Below are positions 21,628-29,001 of a stretch of 64,000 nt of DNA, piece by piece. A model generated the notes under the pieces. It did no database searches and had not been told where the DNA came from. It saw only the letters and a list, made by a program, of their open reading frames with translations. The position numbers and the translations under genes are program-made. The stretch is taken from assembly GCF_014646335.1 (NCBI RefSeq), contig NZ_BMNG01000001.1:124001-188000 (forward strand), read 5' to 3'. This stretch comes from Streptomyces lasiicapitis (GTDB lineage Bacteria; Actinomycetota; Actinomycetes; Streptomycetales; Streptomycetaceae). Numbering within the stretch: the first letter of the stretch is position 1; each line of letters starts with the position of its first letter.

Positions 21628-22677
21628 TCACAAGTATTCGGGCGCGCTGATGCCGAGCAGGGACAGGCCACCGGCCAGCACCGTCCCGGCGGCTTCGGCG
21701 AGCGCCAGCCGGGCGCGGTGGGCGGCCGAGGGTTTCTCGTCGCCGAGCGGGAGCACGGTGTGCGCCTGCGCGAGGAAGGCGTCGGCGGTCCGGACGAGGT
21801 GCCTGGTCAGGCGGTCCGGGGCGGTTCCGCGGGCGGCGGCGGCCAGGACGGTGGGGTAGTCGCCCAGGGCGGCCAGGAGGCTGTGCGCGGACGCGTCGGC
21901 CTCGCCGGGGGCCGTGGTGAAGCCTAGGTCGGCCGCGTTGCGGCCGAGCGCCCGGGTCCTGGCGTGTGCGTACCGGACCCGGAACAGGGGGTTCGACTCT
22001 CGCTGGGCCAGGTGGTGGTCGTCGTCGGTGCGGGGGCGGTCGTGCGGCGCCGGGTGCAGCAGGGCCCAGCGGGCGGCGTCGCGGCCGAGGCGGAGGGGGT
22101 CGGGGCTGCGGGGGGCCGGGACGGGGCGGAGGGTGGTCAGCGGGCTGGGCGGCTGCCCGTGCCCGTCGATACGTACGCCCATGACCTCCACCCACTCCGC
22201 ATCCGGCGCCTCGTCGCTGGTCACGCGGACAAGGACGCCCTGGGAGCGCAGGATGCGGCGCGTGGCGTCGGCGACGACGACGGCGCGCAGCTCGTGCGGG
22301 GTGTGGAGCTGGGCGAGGGCGCCGGTGTCCGGGGTGATGTGGCCGTAGCGCCCGCCCTGCTCCAGGATCTTCCGTACGAGGCGGGGGGCGCTGTCGTCGT
22401 CCAGCGTGATGTTGAGGAAGCCGGGCCCGGTGACGTCGGCGCGGGCGATGCCGGGTTCGGCGGCGAGGCGGGCGGAGAGGGTCTCGGCGACGCGGCGCGG
22501 GGGCGCGGAGGCCTCGCGGGCGATGCGCAGGGCGAGGTTCGTGGCGTAGTCACCGGTGCCGCCGGGGCCGGGGCGCTCGATGTGGGCACGCTCCGGGACG
22601 GCGGCGGTGAGCTCTCCTGCGTCGACCGCGCGCCGCATGGCACGCAGGACGGTACGGGAGAGCTCTTCGGGGGTCAC
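21628..22677 (-). CDS. nrtL: ArgS-related anticodon-binding protein without catalytic core (NrtL)
   Basis: 349 residues. The N-terminal ~95 match the arginyl-tRNA synthetase N-domain (GGTGDYATNLALRIAREA and VTGPGFLNITL), and the C-terminal ~135 match its DALR anticodon-binding domain (FRVRYAHARTRALGR). The middle ~120 residues are far too short for the Rossmann catalytic domain; no HIGH or KMSKS motif is present, so aminoacylation is not expected. In corynebacteria the true argS precedes lysA, and here this relic holds that place. GTG start without a clear ribosome-binding site. Role unknown; tRNA-Arg binding is a reasonable inference. Confidence 0.85.
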   Translation of the reverse strand: MTPEELSRTVLRAMRRAVDAGELTAAVPERAHIERPGPGGTGDYATNLALRIAREASAPPRRVAETLSARLAAEPGIARADVTGPGFLNITLDDDSAPRLVRKILEQGGRYGHITPDTGALAQLHTPHELRAVVVADATRRILRSQGVLVRVTSDEAPDAEWVEVMGVRIDGHGQPPSPLTTLRPVPAPRSPDPLRLGRDAARWALLHPAPHDRPRTDDDHHLAQRESNPLFRVRYAHARTRALGRNAADLGFTTAPGEADASAHSLLAALGDYPTVLAAAARGTAPDRLTRHLVRTADAFLAQAHTVLPLGDEKPSAAHRARLALAEAAGTVLAGGLSLLGISAPEYL

Positions 22678-22781
22678 GGGTCAAGGGTATGGGAGGTGGG
22701 GGGTGGGGTGCTCGGGGGTTTCCGGCGGAGTCGGGCGGGAGCGCCTCGGGCGGTTTGGCGAGCGCCGCGTGGTGGGGCCGA

Positions 22782-23234
22782 CTACGGGCAGCCCGGGACC
22801 GTGGACGGGTCCGGGGTGCGGTCCAGGGTGCCGGGGCCGCCCCGGTCGACCAACTGGCGCACGATGCCGAGGAGTTCCGCGGGCTCGAACGGCTTCGCCA
22901 GGAACGCGTCGACGCCGACCTCGATGCCCGCCTCCACCTCGTACTGCGTACAGGCGCTGACGACCACGAGCGGGAGGCTCCGCGTACGCGGATCGGCGCG
23001 GAGCCGGGCGGCGGTCCGCAGACCGTCGAGCCGCGGCATGACCACATCCAGCGTCACGACATCGGGCCGCACCTGATGGACGACATCCAGACACTCGGCA
23101 CCATCGGCCGCGGTCACGACCTCGAAGCCCTCCAGCTCGAGATTGACCCTGATCAGTTGCCGGATGACCTTGTTGTCATCGACAACAAGCACACGGCCGG
23201 ACACGCCTGGCACAACTCGAGAGTAGGTCGGCAT
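22782..23234 (-). CDS. Stand-alone response-regulator receiver domain
   Basis: About 150 residues, almost all one CheY-like receiver. The acidic pair is in VLVVDDNKVIRQLI, the phospho-acceptor Asp in VVTLDVVMPRLDG (about residue 60), the Thr/Ser switch in VVVSACTQ, and the Lys in AFLAKPFEP. No output domain follows, and no histidine kinase is adjacent. The start is uncertain (ATG 23234, or GTG at 23270 adding 12 residues), and neither has a good ribosome-binding site. It precedes nrtL-lysA-hom on the same strand with a 104-base gap. Confidence 0.85.
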   Translation of the reverse strand: MPTYSRVVPGVSGRVLVVDDNKVIRQLIRVNLELEGFEVVTAADGAECLDVVHQVRPDVVTLDVVMPRLDGLRTAARLRADPRTRSLPLVVVSACTQYEVEAGIEVGVDAFLAKPFEPAELLGIVRQLVDRGGPGTLDRTPDPSTVPGCP

Positions 23235-23353
23235 CCGGCATCGCGTCCGGGTTTTGCCTACTTCTGCCACTTGCGGGGGAGGTGCGGCGGGCCTTACCGG
23301 CCGGACCGTACGGAGGGGTAGGCTCCGCCTCCCCAGGCAAGGAGAAGGCCGTC

Positions 23354-23989
23354 ATGACGACCTTTGTTGTTTTCGACCTTGAGTTCACCACCTGGCCGGA
23401 CGCCCTGGAACAGAACTGGTCGGCACCGGGTCAGTTCCGCGAGATCGTCCAGATCGGCGCACTGCGGCTGCGGGCCGAGGCAGCCTCCGACTCCTCCGAC
23501 TCCTCCGACTCCTCGGTCTACTCGGTGGTCGAGGAGTACGAGGCCCTGGTCCGCCCGCTGATGAACCCGCGCCTCTCGCCGTACTTCACCGAACTCACCG
23601 GCATCGACCAGGAGTCGGTGGACCGCGAGGGACTCCCGCCGGCCGAAGCCCTCACCGCCTTCCTGGCGTTCTGCGAAGGCCAGTCCGTCCTCTCCTACGG
23701 CAACGACATGGTCGTACTCGGAGAGAACCTCGGCTGGGCACGCGCGCGCGGCGACGAGATCAAGAGCAGCTTCCTGAGCGCGGGCTTCCTCAATGTCCGC
23801 CCGTGGCTGAACACGGTCGCGCCCGCCACCGCGCCGGCCAACGTGGGCCGCCTGTGGCAGGTCCTCGGCCTGCCCAAGCCGCCGGTCTCGGGCGAGGAGC
23901 ATTCGGCGCTCTTCGACTGCCATTCGTTCGCGGCGGCGCTGCGGCATCTGCGGGCGGCGGGGGCGGCGTTGCCGGAGGCTTGGCTCTGA
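23354..23989 (+). CDS. DEDDh-family 3'-5' exonuclease
   Basis: 211 residues. Exonuclease motif I is FDLEFTTWPD (residues 7-16, catalytic Asp and Glu), motif II is around SYGNDMVVLGENL, and motif III is EEHSALFDC, the HxAxxD signature of the DEDDh group. Similar stand-alone proteins degrade RNA or single-stranded nucleic acid; the substrate here is not known. A nine-base unit repeated three times (23486-23512) inserts SDSSDSSDSS between two strands of the fold. AAGGAGAAGG precedes the ATG. Confidence 0.88.
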   Translation: MTTFVVFDLEFTTWPDALEQNWSAPGQFREIVQIGALRLRAEAASDSSDSSDSSVYSVVEEYEALVRPLMNPRLSPYFTELTGIDQESVDREGLPPAEALTAFLAFCEGQSVLSYGNDMVVLGENLGWARARGDEIKSSFLSAGFLNVRPWLNTVAPATAPANVGRLWQVLGLPKPPVSGEEHSALFDCHSFAAALRHLRAAGAALPEAWL

Positions 23990-24023
23990 CCCGGCTGTAC
24001 CGCCCCTACCCACCTGCGGAAAA

Positions 24024-24054
24024 CCCCGGCCTCAGCGTTTCCGCGAGGCCGGGG
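24024..24054. terminator. Bidirectional terminator hairpin
   Basis: CCCCGGCCTC, an 11-base loop, GAGGCCGGGG. It lies between the convergent exonuclease and sugar dehydrogenase genes and can serve both. Confidence 0.85.
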
Positions 24055-24083
24055 CTCATGTCACGTGGCCGAAGGGTGGACTG

Positions 24084-25265
24084 TCACGCCGGGTCGATCC
24101 GATAGACACTGCCGCCGATGTCGAACACGTACAGCTCGCGGTTGCCGCCCTGCGCGAACGAGACGACCTCGCCGCCGTTGACCACGAGGTCGCCCGTGCC
24201 GGTCACCTTGCCGTTCTCGATCCGCAGCGTGCGGAGGGTGCCGTCGCAGTAGTCGCTGTACACGTACTGGCCCTTGAGGGCCGGGATCTTCTTGCCGCGG
24301 TAGACGTATCCGCCGGTGACGGAGCAGCCGAGGCCGGTGCGGTCGTACTCGTGAACCGGCGGCACGTGGTTCGCGGGCTCGGTGCCGCCGCGGTAGGGGT
24401 GGGTGCCTTCCATCTGGGACCAGCCGTAGTTCTCGCCGCCCTTGCTGGATGCCGGGGCCCAGTCGATCTCTTCCCAGGCGTTCTGACCGACGTCACCGAT
24501 CAGCAGATCTCCTGTCCCCGCGTCGAAGGAGAACTTCCAGGGGTTGCGCAGTCCGTACGCCCAGATCTCGTCCTTCGCCTTCGGGTCGGCGACGAACGGG
24601 TTGCCGGGCGGGATGGCGTAGGCCTTGCCGGGGTCCTTGCGGCTCGGGTCGATGCGCAGCAACTTGCCGAGCAGCGTGTCGAGATTCTGCCCGTTGCCGT
24701 GCGGGTCGCCACCGGAGCCGCCGTCGCCGAAGGCGATGTAGAGATAGCCGTCGGGGCCGAACCGGATGTCGCCGCCGTTGTGGTTGGAGTACGGCTGCGT
24801 CTGGGTGAGGAGGGTGCGCCGGCTGCTCGGCTGGATCTTGCCGCCCTTCACGGCGAACTCGTCCACGACGCTGGTGCCTTGGCGGTTCGTGAACGAGATG
24901 TAGAAGTGCGCGGACTTCTTGTCGAACGCGATGCCGAGCAGGCCGCGTTCGCCGTCGGTGGTGGTCTCGCTGGATATGTCGAGCACGGGCTCGCTGAGCC
25001 CCTTGTCGCTCAACACCCGTACGGTGCCCGCGCGTTCGGCCACCCAGACGGTGCCACCGGGTCCGGCGACGCCGGCGATGGGGTTCTTGGCGGTGGCGAC
25101 TTTGGTGAGGGCGACGTTGGCGGCCTTCGTGTTCTTCGCGGGTTGCCGGGGTGCGGGCGCCTCATCGGCGGACGCCGTGCCTAACGCGAGGGACGCGACG
25201 AGACAGATGCTGCCGAGGGCACCGACAGCGCCAACGATCGCCGAGCTTCTGGTGCGAACTTTCAC
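24084..25265 (-). CDS. Secreted PQQ-dependent sugar (aldose) dehydrogenase family protein
   Basis: 393 residues: an N-terminal signal sequence (about 1-34), then a six-bladed beta-propeller of the soluble glucose/aldose sugar dehydrogenase family. Family signs are GLLGIAFDKK, SNHNGGDIRFGPDGYLYIAFGDGG, GKLLRIDPSRK, WAYGLRNPWKFSFD, GDVGQNAWEEID and the final VYRIDPA. The catalytic His equivalent is in SNHNGG. It likely oxidises aldoses outside the membrane using PQQ. GTG start with AGGAGG six bases upstream, an unusually strong site. Confidence 0.92.
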   Translation of the reverse strand: MKVRTRSSAIVGAVGALGSICLVASLALGTASADEAPAPRQPAKNTKAANVALTKVATAKNPIAGVAGPGGTVWVAERAGTVRVLSDKGLSEPVLDISSETTTDGERGLLGIAFDKKSAHFYISFTNRQGTSVVDEFAVKGGKIQPSSRRTLLTQTQPYSNHNGGDIRFGPDGYLYIAFGDGGSGGDPHGNGQNLDTLLGKLLRIDPSRKDPGKAYAIPPGNPFVADPKAKDEIWAYGLRNPWKFSFDAGTGDLLIGDVGQNAWEEIDWAPASSKGGENYGWSQMEGTHPYRGGTEPANHVPPVHEYDRTGLGCSVTGGYVYRGKKIPALKGQYVYSDYCDGTLRTLRIENGKVTGTGDLVVNGGEVVSFAQGGNRELYVFDIGGSVYRIDPA

Positions 25266-25559
25266 CGTGATCCTCCTAGAGGCGGCGAATGGGGGAGGTC
25301 ACCCAGCTGCTTGGGGGCAGAGTTGAGTTGTAGGGGCATCGCCCGCACCAGCACGCAACCTGGGTGGGGGGAGGGTGTGCCGCTGGCCACGCATGAGGAT
25401 ACTGGGGTGGGGCGGCTTGGCGTAGACCAATGCGGCAGTCTTCTGAGATGGGGACTGGGGCTGCGTCTGCGGCGACGGCTACGGGTTCCGCCGTGCGGCA
25501 TGGTTGTGGCTTCACGGTCCGCCTGCCGCGCCCCTACTGCATGCCACTCATCCACGCGC
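25266..25559. other. Gap upstream of the sugar dehydrogenase
   Basis: No gene seen. Within it, 25418-25429 reads TGGCGTAGACCA, which matches 10 of 12 bases of the DasR operator core TGGTCTAGACCA. It lies about 155 bases upstream of the sugar dehydrogenase start. Otherwise unremarkable. Confidence 0.35.
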
Positions 25560-25592
25560 AAGGGCCGGTGATCACTGAGATCACCGGCCCTT
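25560..25592 (-). terminator. 14-bp perfect hairpin downstream of tRNA-Arg
   Basis: AAGGGCCGGTGATC, loop actga, GATCACCGGCCCTT. Located about 40 bases beyond the 3' end of the tRNA gene on its strand. Confidence 0.88.
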
Positions 25593-25629
25593 GGCCTACT
25601 GCTGATACATCCGGCACGGATGAAGTCCG

Positions 25630-25701
25630 TGCCCCCGGCAGGATTCGAACCTGCGCACACGGCTCCGGAGGCCGTTGCTCTATCCCCTGAGCTACGGGGG
25701 C
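25630..25701 (-). tRNA. tRNA-Arg (anticodon CCG)
   Basis: Cloverleaf read on the minus strand: acceptor GCCCCCG/CGGGGGC, D stem GCTC/GAGC, anticodon stem ACGGC/GCCGT with loop CTCCGGA (anticodon CCG), T arm GCAGG-TTCGAAT-CCTGC, discriminator A. It decodes CGG, a very frequent arginine codon in this GC-rich genome. CCA is not encoded. No repeated copy of its 3' end was seen nearby, so no integrated element is indicated. Confidence 0.96.
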
Positions 25702-25833
25702 GTGTCGGCCGCGGGTGGCGGCGACGGGTAGAACACTACCAGCTTCGTGGGGGTCTTCTGGAACGGGTATTTGTGCAGCGTCCGGGGGCCTGGCGGGGCC
25801 CCCGGAGCGGCGTGGGGTGAGCCGCGGTGGGGG

Positions 25834-26658
25834 TTACGGCTTGCGGGCCACGCCTGCGTAGGCGTCCACTGCCAGGGTGGTGTCCGTGGTGGGTTCGGGG
25901 CGCCAGTGGGTGACCGGGGTCACGCCGGGGGCGGTGAGGGTGAGGCCGGTGAAGAAGCCGGTGATGTCCTCGACGCTGCGTACGTAGTACGGGATCGCGC
26001 CGCTCTTGTTGTACGCCGCCGACGCCGCGATCATGCCCTCGCTCGTGGACGTGGAGTCGCTGATCACCAGGGCGCTGCCCGACGGCAGGCCCGCCATCAG
26101 GCGGTCCACCAGGTCCTTCGCCTCGTCGTACGACGACACATGGCCCAGGGTGTTGAGGATCATGAGGGCCACGGGGCGCGAGAGGTCCAGGGTCTCGCCC
26201 GCCTTCGCCAGGATCGCCTCCGGCTCGTACATGTTCGCGTCGATGTACGACGTCACACCCTCGGGCGTGCTCGTCAGGAGGGCGCGGGCGTGGGCCAGGA
26301 CCAGCGGGTCGTTGTCCACGTACACGATGCGGGCGTCGGGGGCGACGCGCTGGGCCACCTCGTGCGTGTTGTCCGCGGTCGGCAGGCCCGTGCCGACGTC
26401 CAGGAACTGGCGGATGCCCTCCTCCCCCGCCAGGTGGCGGACCGCGCGGCCCAGGAAGTGGCGGCTGGTGCGGGCCACGTCGACCAGGCCCGGGAAGATC
26501 TCCTTGATCTGGTCGCCCAGCTCGCGGTCCTTCTCGTAGTTGTCCTTGCCGCCCACGAAGTAGTTCCAGAAGCGCGCCGAGTGCGGCTTGCTCGTGTCGA
26601 TCCGCGCGCGTATCTCGGCGGACGAGTCGAGCCTGGGGGTGGAGTCGGAGCCTGACAC
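25834..26658 (-). CDS. SAM-dependent methyltransferase (actinobacterial DUF574-type family)
   Basis: 274 residues, a family greatly expanded in Streptomyces. Key parts are ARFWNYFVGGKDNYEKDRE near the start, SRHFLGRAVRHLA, the SAM-binding FLDVGTGLPTADNTHEVAQ (about 85-103), YVDNDPLVLAHARALL and the C-terminal WRPEP. Substrates of this family are largely unknown. GTG at 26658 has AGGAGG four to five bases upstream. The same frame stays open upstream only because the heptamer repeat contains no stop in that phase, and that part is not coding. Confidence 0.92.
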   Translation of the reverse strand: MSGSDSTPRLDSSAEIRARIDTSKPHSARFWNYFVGGKDNYEKDRELGDQIKEIFPGLVDVARTSRHFLGRAVRHLAGEEGIRQFLDVGTGLPTADNTHEVAQRVAPDARIVYVDNDPLVLAHARALLTSTPEGVTSYIDANMYEPEAILAKAGETLDLSRPVALMILNTLGHVSSYDEAKDLVDRLMAGLPSGSALVISDSTSTSEGMIAASAAYNKSGAIPYYVRSVEDITGFFTGLTLTAPGVTPVTHWRPEPTTDTTLAVDAYAGVARKP

Positions 26659-26695
26659 GGGACCTCCTGCGGGGCGTGGGCCGTTCGGTTTGCGC

Positions 26696-26737
26696 GTTGT
26701 TCGTTGTTCGTTGTTCGTTGTTCGTTGTTCGTTGTTC
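26696..26737. repeat. Heptamer tandem repeat, six perfect copies
   Basis: GTTGTTC repeated six times without error, AT-rich compared with the surroundings. It lies 37 bases upstream of the methyltransferase GTG start on one side and about 160 bases from the divergent methyltransferase on the other, so it is in the shared promoter region. Confidence 0.97.
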
Positions 26738-26898
26738 AACGATCGCTCGGGTGGCAATTTAGCAAGTGTGCAGCAGGTCAGGGGGGTTGCGGGGAGGTGG
26801 TCGACCTTTGTACGTGGGTCTGCTGCTGCCCCGTACTCAGTCCGCCCGAGTATCCGTACGGATGCCCCGCGCCCCGCCCCGCCGCGACGCTTGCGTCC

Positions 26899-27699
26899 AT
26901 GACCACACCTCTGCGCAACCTCAAGTGGGCAGTAATGCGAGGCCTGTTGGGCACGGTCGGGCGGGCCTCGCGGGGCATCCGGATCGGCTATCGGTACGGC
27001 TTCGACAGCGGCACGATGCTCGACTACGTGTACGTGAACCGCGCCCACGGCGTCCTCGGCTTCGGCCGTCTCGTCGACCGCGTTTACCTCGACGCCGTCG
27101 GCTGGCGCGCCATCCGCTCCCGGCGCGAGCTCCTCCAGGACGTCCTGCGCGAGCAGATCGGCCGGCGGGCCGGGCGCGAGGTCACCGTCCTCGACGTCGC
27201 CGCCGGGCCCGGCCGCTACCTCCAGGACATCGCCGCCGAGTACGGGCCCCGCCGGGTGCGCGTACTCTGCCGCGACCTCGCGGAGGCCGGGCTGCGGCAG
27301 GGCGAGCGGCTCGCGCGGACGCGCGGGATCACCAACATCTCGTACGAGACCGGGGACGCCCTCGACCCCAAGGCGCCGGACGCGGGCGCGCCGGACGTCA
27401 TCGTGGTGTCCGGGCTCTACGAGCTGCTGCTCGACGACGACGCGATCCGGGCCTCCATCGAGCGGCTGCGGGGGCTGCTCGCGCCCGGCGGCACCCTCGT
27501 CTTCACCACCCAGACCCGCCATCCGCAGCTCGACTTCATCGCCAACGTGCTGCCCAACAGGGACGGGCAGTTGTGGGTGATGAAGTGCCGGGACGTCGGG
27601 GAGACGGAGGGGTGGGCCCGGGCCGCCGGGTTCGGGGAAGTCGCCAGTCGGCGGGAGGAGGTCGGGCTGTTCACGGTGACGGTGTGCGGGGCGGGGTGA
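26899..27699 (+). CDS. Class I SAM-dependent methyltransferase
   Basis: 266 residues. An N-terminal ~80-residue stretch (RIGYRYGFDSGTMLDYVYVN) precedes the methyltransferase fold. SAM-binding motif I is VTVLDVAAGPGRYLQDIA (about 93-110), the acidic turn is VLCRDLAEAGL, and motif IV/V is VIVVSGLYELLLDD. C-terminal parts TLVFTTQTRHPQLDFIANVL and GFGEVASRREEVGLF fit the family. Substrate unknown. ATG 26899 has no obvious ribosome-binding site and may be leaderless. Divergent from the DUF574-type gene across the heptamer repeat. Confidence 0.88.
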   Translation: MTTPLRNLKWAVMRGLLGTVGRASRGIRIGYRYGFDSGTMLDYVYVNRAHGVLGFGRLVDRVYLDAVGWRAIRSRRELLQDVLREQIGRRAGREVTVLDVAAGPGRYLQDIAAEYGPRRVRVLCRDLAEAGLRQGERLARTRGITNISYETGDALDPKAPDAGAPDVIVVSGLYELLLDDDAIRASIERLRGLLAPGGTLVFTTQTRHPQLDFIANVLPNRDGQLWVMKCRDVGETEGWARAAGFGEVASRREEVGLFTVTVCGAG

Positions 27700-27706
27700 C
27701 CTCGCG

Positions 27707-27769
27707 GGTGCTGGGGGTACCGGGGGTGCTGGAGGTACTGGAGGTGCCGAGGGTGCTGGAGGTGCCAGG
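27707..27769. repeat. Nine-base tandem repeat, seven imperfect copies
   Basis: Units of the form GGTGCTGGA/GGTGCCGAG/GGTACTGGA run without gaps between the convergent methyltransferase and ku genes, starting eight bases after the methyltransferase stop. Confidence 0.85.
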
Positions 27770-27774
27770 GGCGG

Positions 27775-28896
27775 TTACGCCGACGCCCTCTTCCTCGGCG
27801 TCGTCTTCTTCGCCGTCGCCGATGTACCAGACGTCTTCTTCGCCGTCGTCGTCTTCTTCGCGATCGTCGACTTCGTCGACTTCTTCGCGGTGCTCTTCTT
27901 CGGGGCGGCGGCCGTCGACTTCGCGGCAGTCTTCGCGGTCGATTTCGCCGCTGCCCTCGCCCCGGACTTCGTACTCGCCTTCGTGGCCGTCGACTTCTTG
28001 CCGCCCACCTGTTTGGGAGCCGCCGAGGCCGACTTCCGTGCCGTCGAGCGGCGGGACGGAAGTGCGGTGACCTCGGCGTCCTTGCCGTCCTTCGCTCCGG
28101 CGCCGGAGCCCTCGCCGCGCGCCGACCGAGCCGCCCGGACACTGCTCTCCAGCGCGGCCATCAGGTCGATGACCTTGCCGCCGCCCGCCTCGGCCGCGGG
28201 CGCGGGGGCAGTGGCCCCGCCGCCCTCGACCTTCGTGGCGATCATCTCCTCGACGGCCGCGCGGTAGTCGTCGTGCAGGGAGTCCATGTCGACGTCGCCG
28301 AGGGTGTCCATCAGGGCGTCCGCCAGGTCCAGTTCGGCCTCGCGAACCTTGACGTCGGTGTCGGGGGCGACGCTGTCGGTGGCGCGGATCTCGTCCGGCC
28401 AGAGCAGGCCGTGCATCGCGATCACGTCGTCGACGACGCGCAGCATGCCGAGCCGTTCGCGGCCGCGCAGTGCGAACTTGGCGATGGCCACCTTCTGGCT
28501 GCGCTTCAGGGCCTCGCGCAGCAGGGTGTAGGGCTTCGCGGCCGGTACTCCGTTGGCCGACAGGTAGTACGAGGTGTCCATCTGGAGGGGGTCGATGCGG
28601 TCGGCCGGGACGAACGCGACGATCTCGATGGTCTTCGCGGTCGGGATGGGCAGGGCGGCCAGGTCGTCTTCCGTGATCGGGATGATCGAGCCGTCCGCGT
28701 CCTCGTACCCCTTGCCGATCTCGGCGGTCGTGACCTCGCGGTCCTCCAGCTCGCACACCTTGCGGTAGCGGATGCGGCCGCCGTCCTCCGTGTGGATCTG
28801 GCGGAAGGAGATCGAGTGGTTCTCCGTGGCGTTCACGAGCTTGATCGGGATACTGACCAGGCCGAAGGAGATGGCGCCGTTCCATATGGACCGCAT
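27775..28896 (-). CDS. ku: Non-homologous end-joining protein Ku
   Basis: Bacterial Ku forms a homodimeric ring on broken DNA ends and recruits LigD. The protein is 373 residues from ATG 28896 (MRSIWNGAISFGLVSIPIKL, the family start) with AAAGG eight bases upstream. The Ku core spans about 1-255. A C-terminal extension of ~115 residues is made almost only of Lys, Ala, Ser and Thr with KKSTAKKST-type repeats, resembling histone H1 tails. Such basic tails are known in actinobacterial Ku proteins and affect DNA binding. It is divergent from the LigD polymerase gene. Confidence 0.97.
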   Translation of the reverse strand: MRSIWNGAISFGLVSIPIKLVNATENHSISFRQIHTEDGGRIRYRKVCELEDREVTTAEIGKGYEDADGSIIPITEDDLAALPIPTAKTIEIVAFVPADRIDPLQMDTSYYLSANGVPAAKPYTLLREALKRSQKVAIAKFALRGRERLGMLRVVDDVIAMHGLLWPDEIRATDSVAPDTDVKVREAELDLADALMDTLGDVDMDSLHDDYRAAVEEMIATKVEGGGATAPAPAAEAGGGKVIDLMAALESSVRAARSARGEGSGAGAKDGKDAEVTALPSRRSTARKSASAAPKQVGGKKSTATKASTKSGARAAAKSTAKTAAKSTAAAPKKSTAKKSTKSTIAKKTTTAKKTSGTSATAKKTTPRKRASA

Positions 28897-29001
28897 GTGG
28901 AGCACCTTTCGACCTGTTTACGTGGCGTCGTTGTCGGGCGCCGTCTTCGGGCGACGGTCTGCTGCGTCGTTTTCGTGGCGGTTTCGTGGGATTCTCATCG
29001 T

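Noticed and set aside
25630..25701. tRNA-Arg as an attachment site of an integrated element
   Set aside because: No integrase gene and no second copy of the tRNA 3' end were seen on either side.
26696..26737. Heptamer array as a CRISPR
   Set aside because: Units are seven bases, contiguous and without spacers; no cas genes are present.
26696..27522. Upstream extension of the DUF574-type methyltransferase through the heptamer repeat
   Set aside because: The frame is open only because the repeat has no stop in that phase. AGGAGG directly before GTG 26658 fixes the start.
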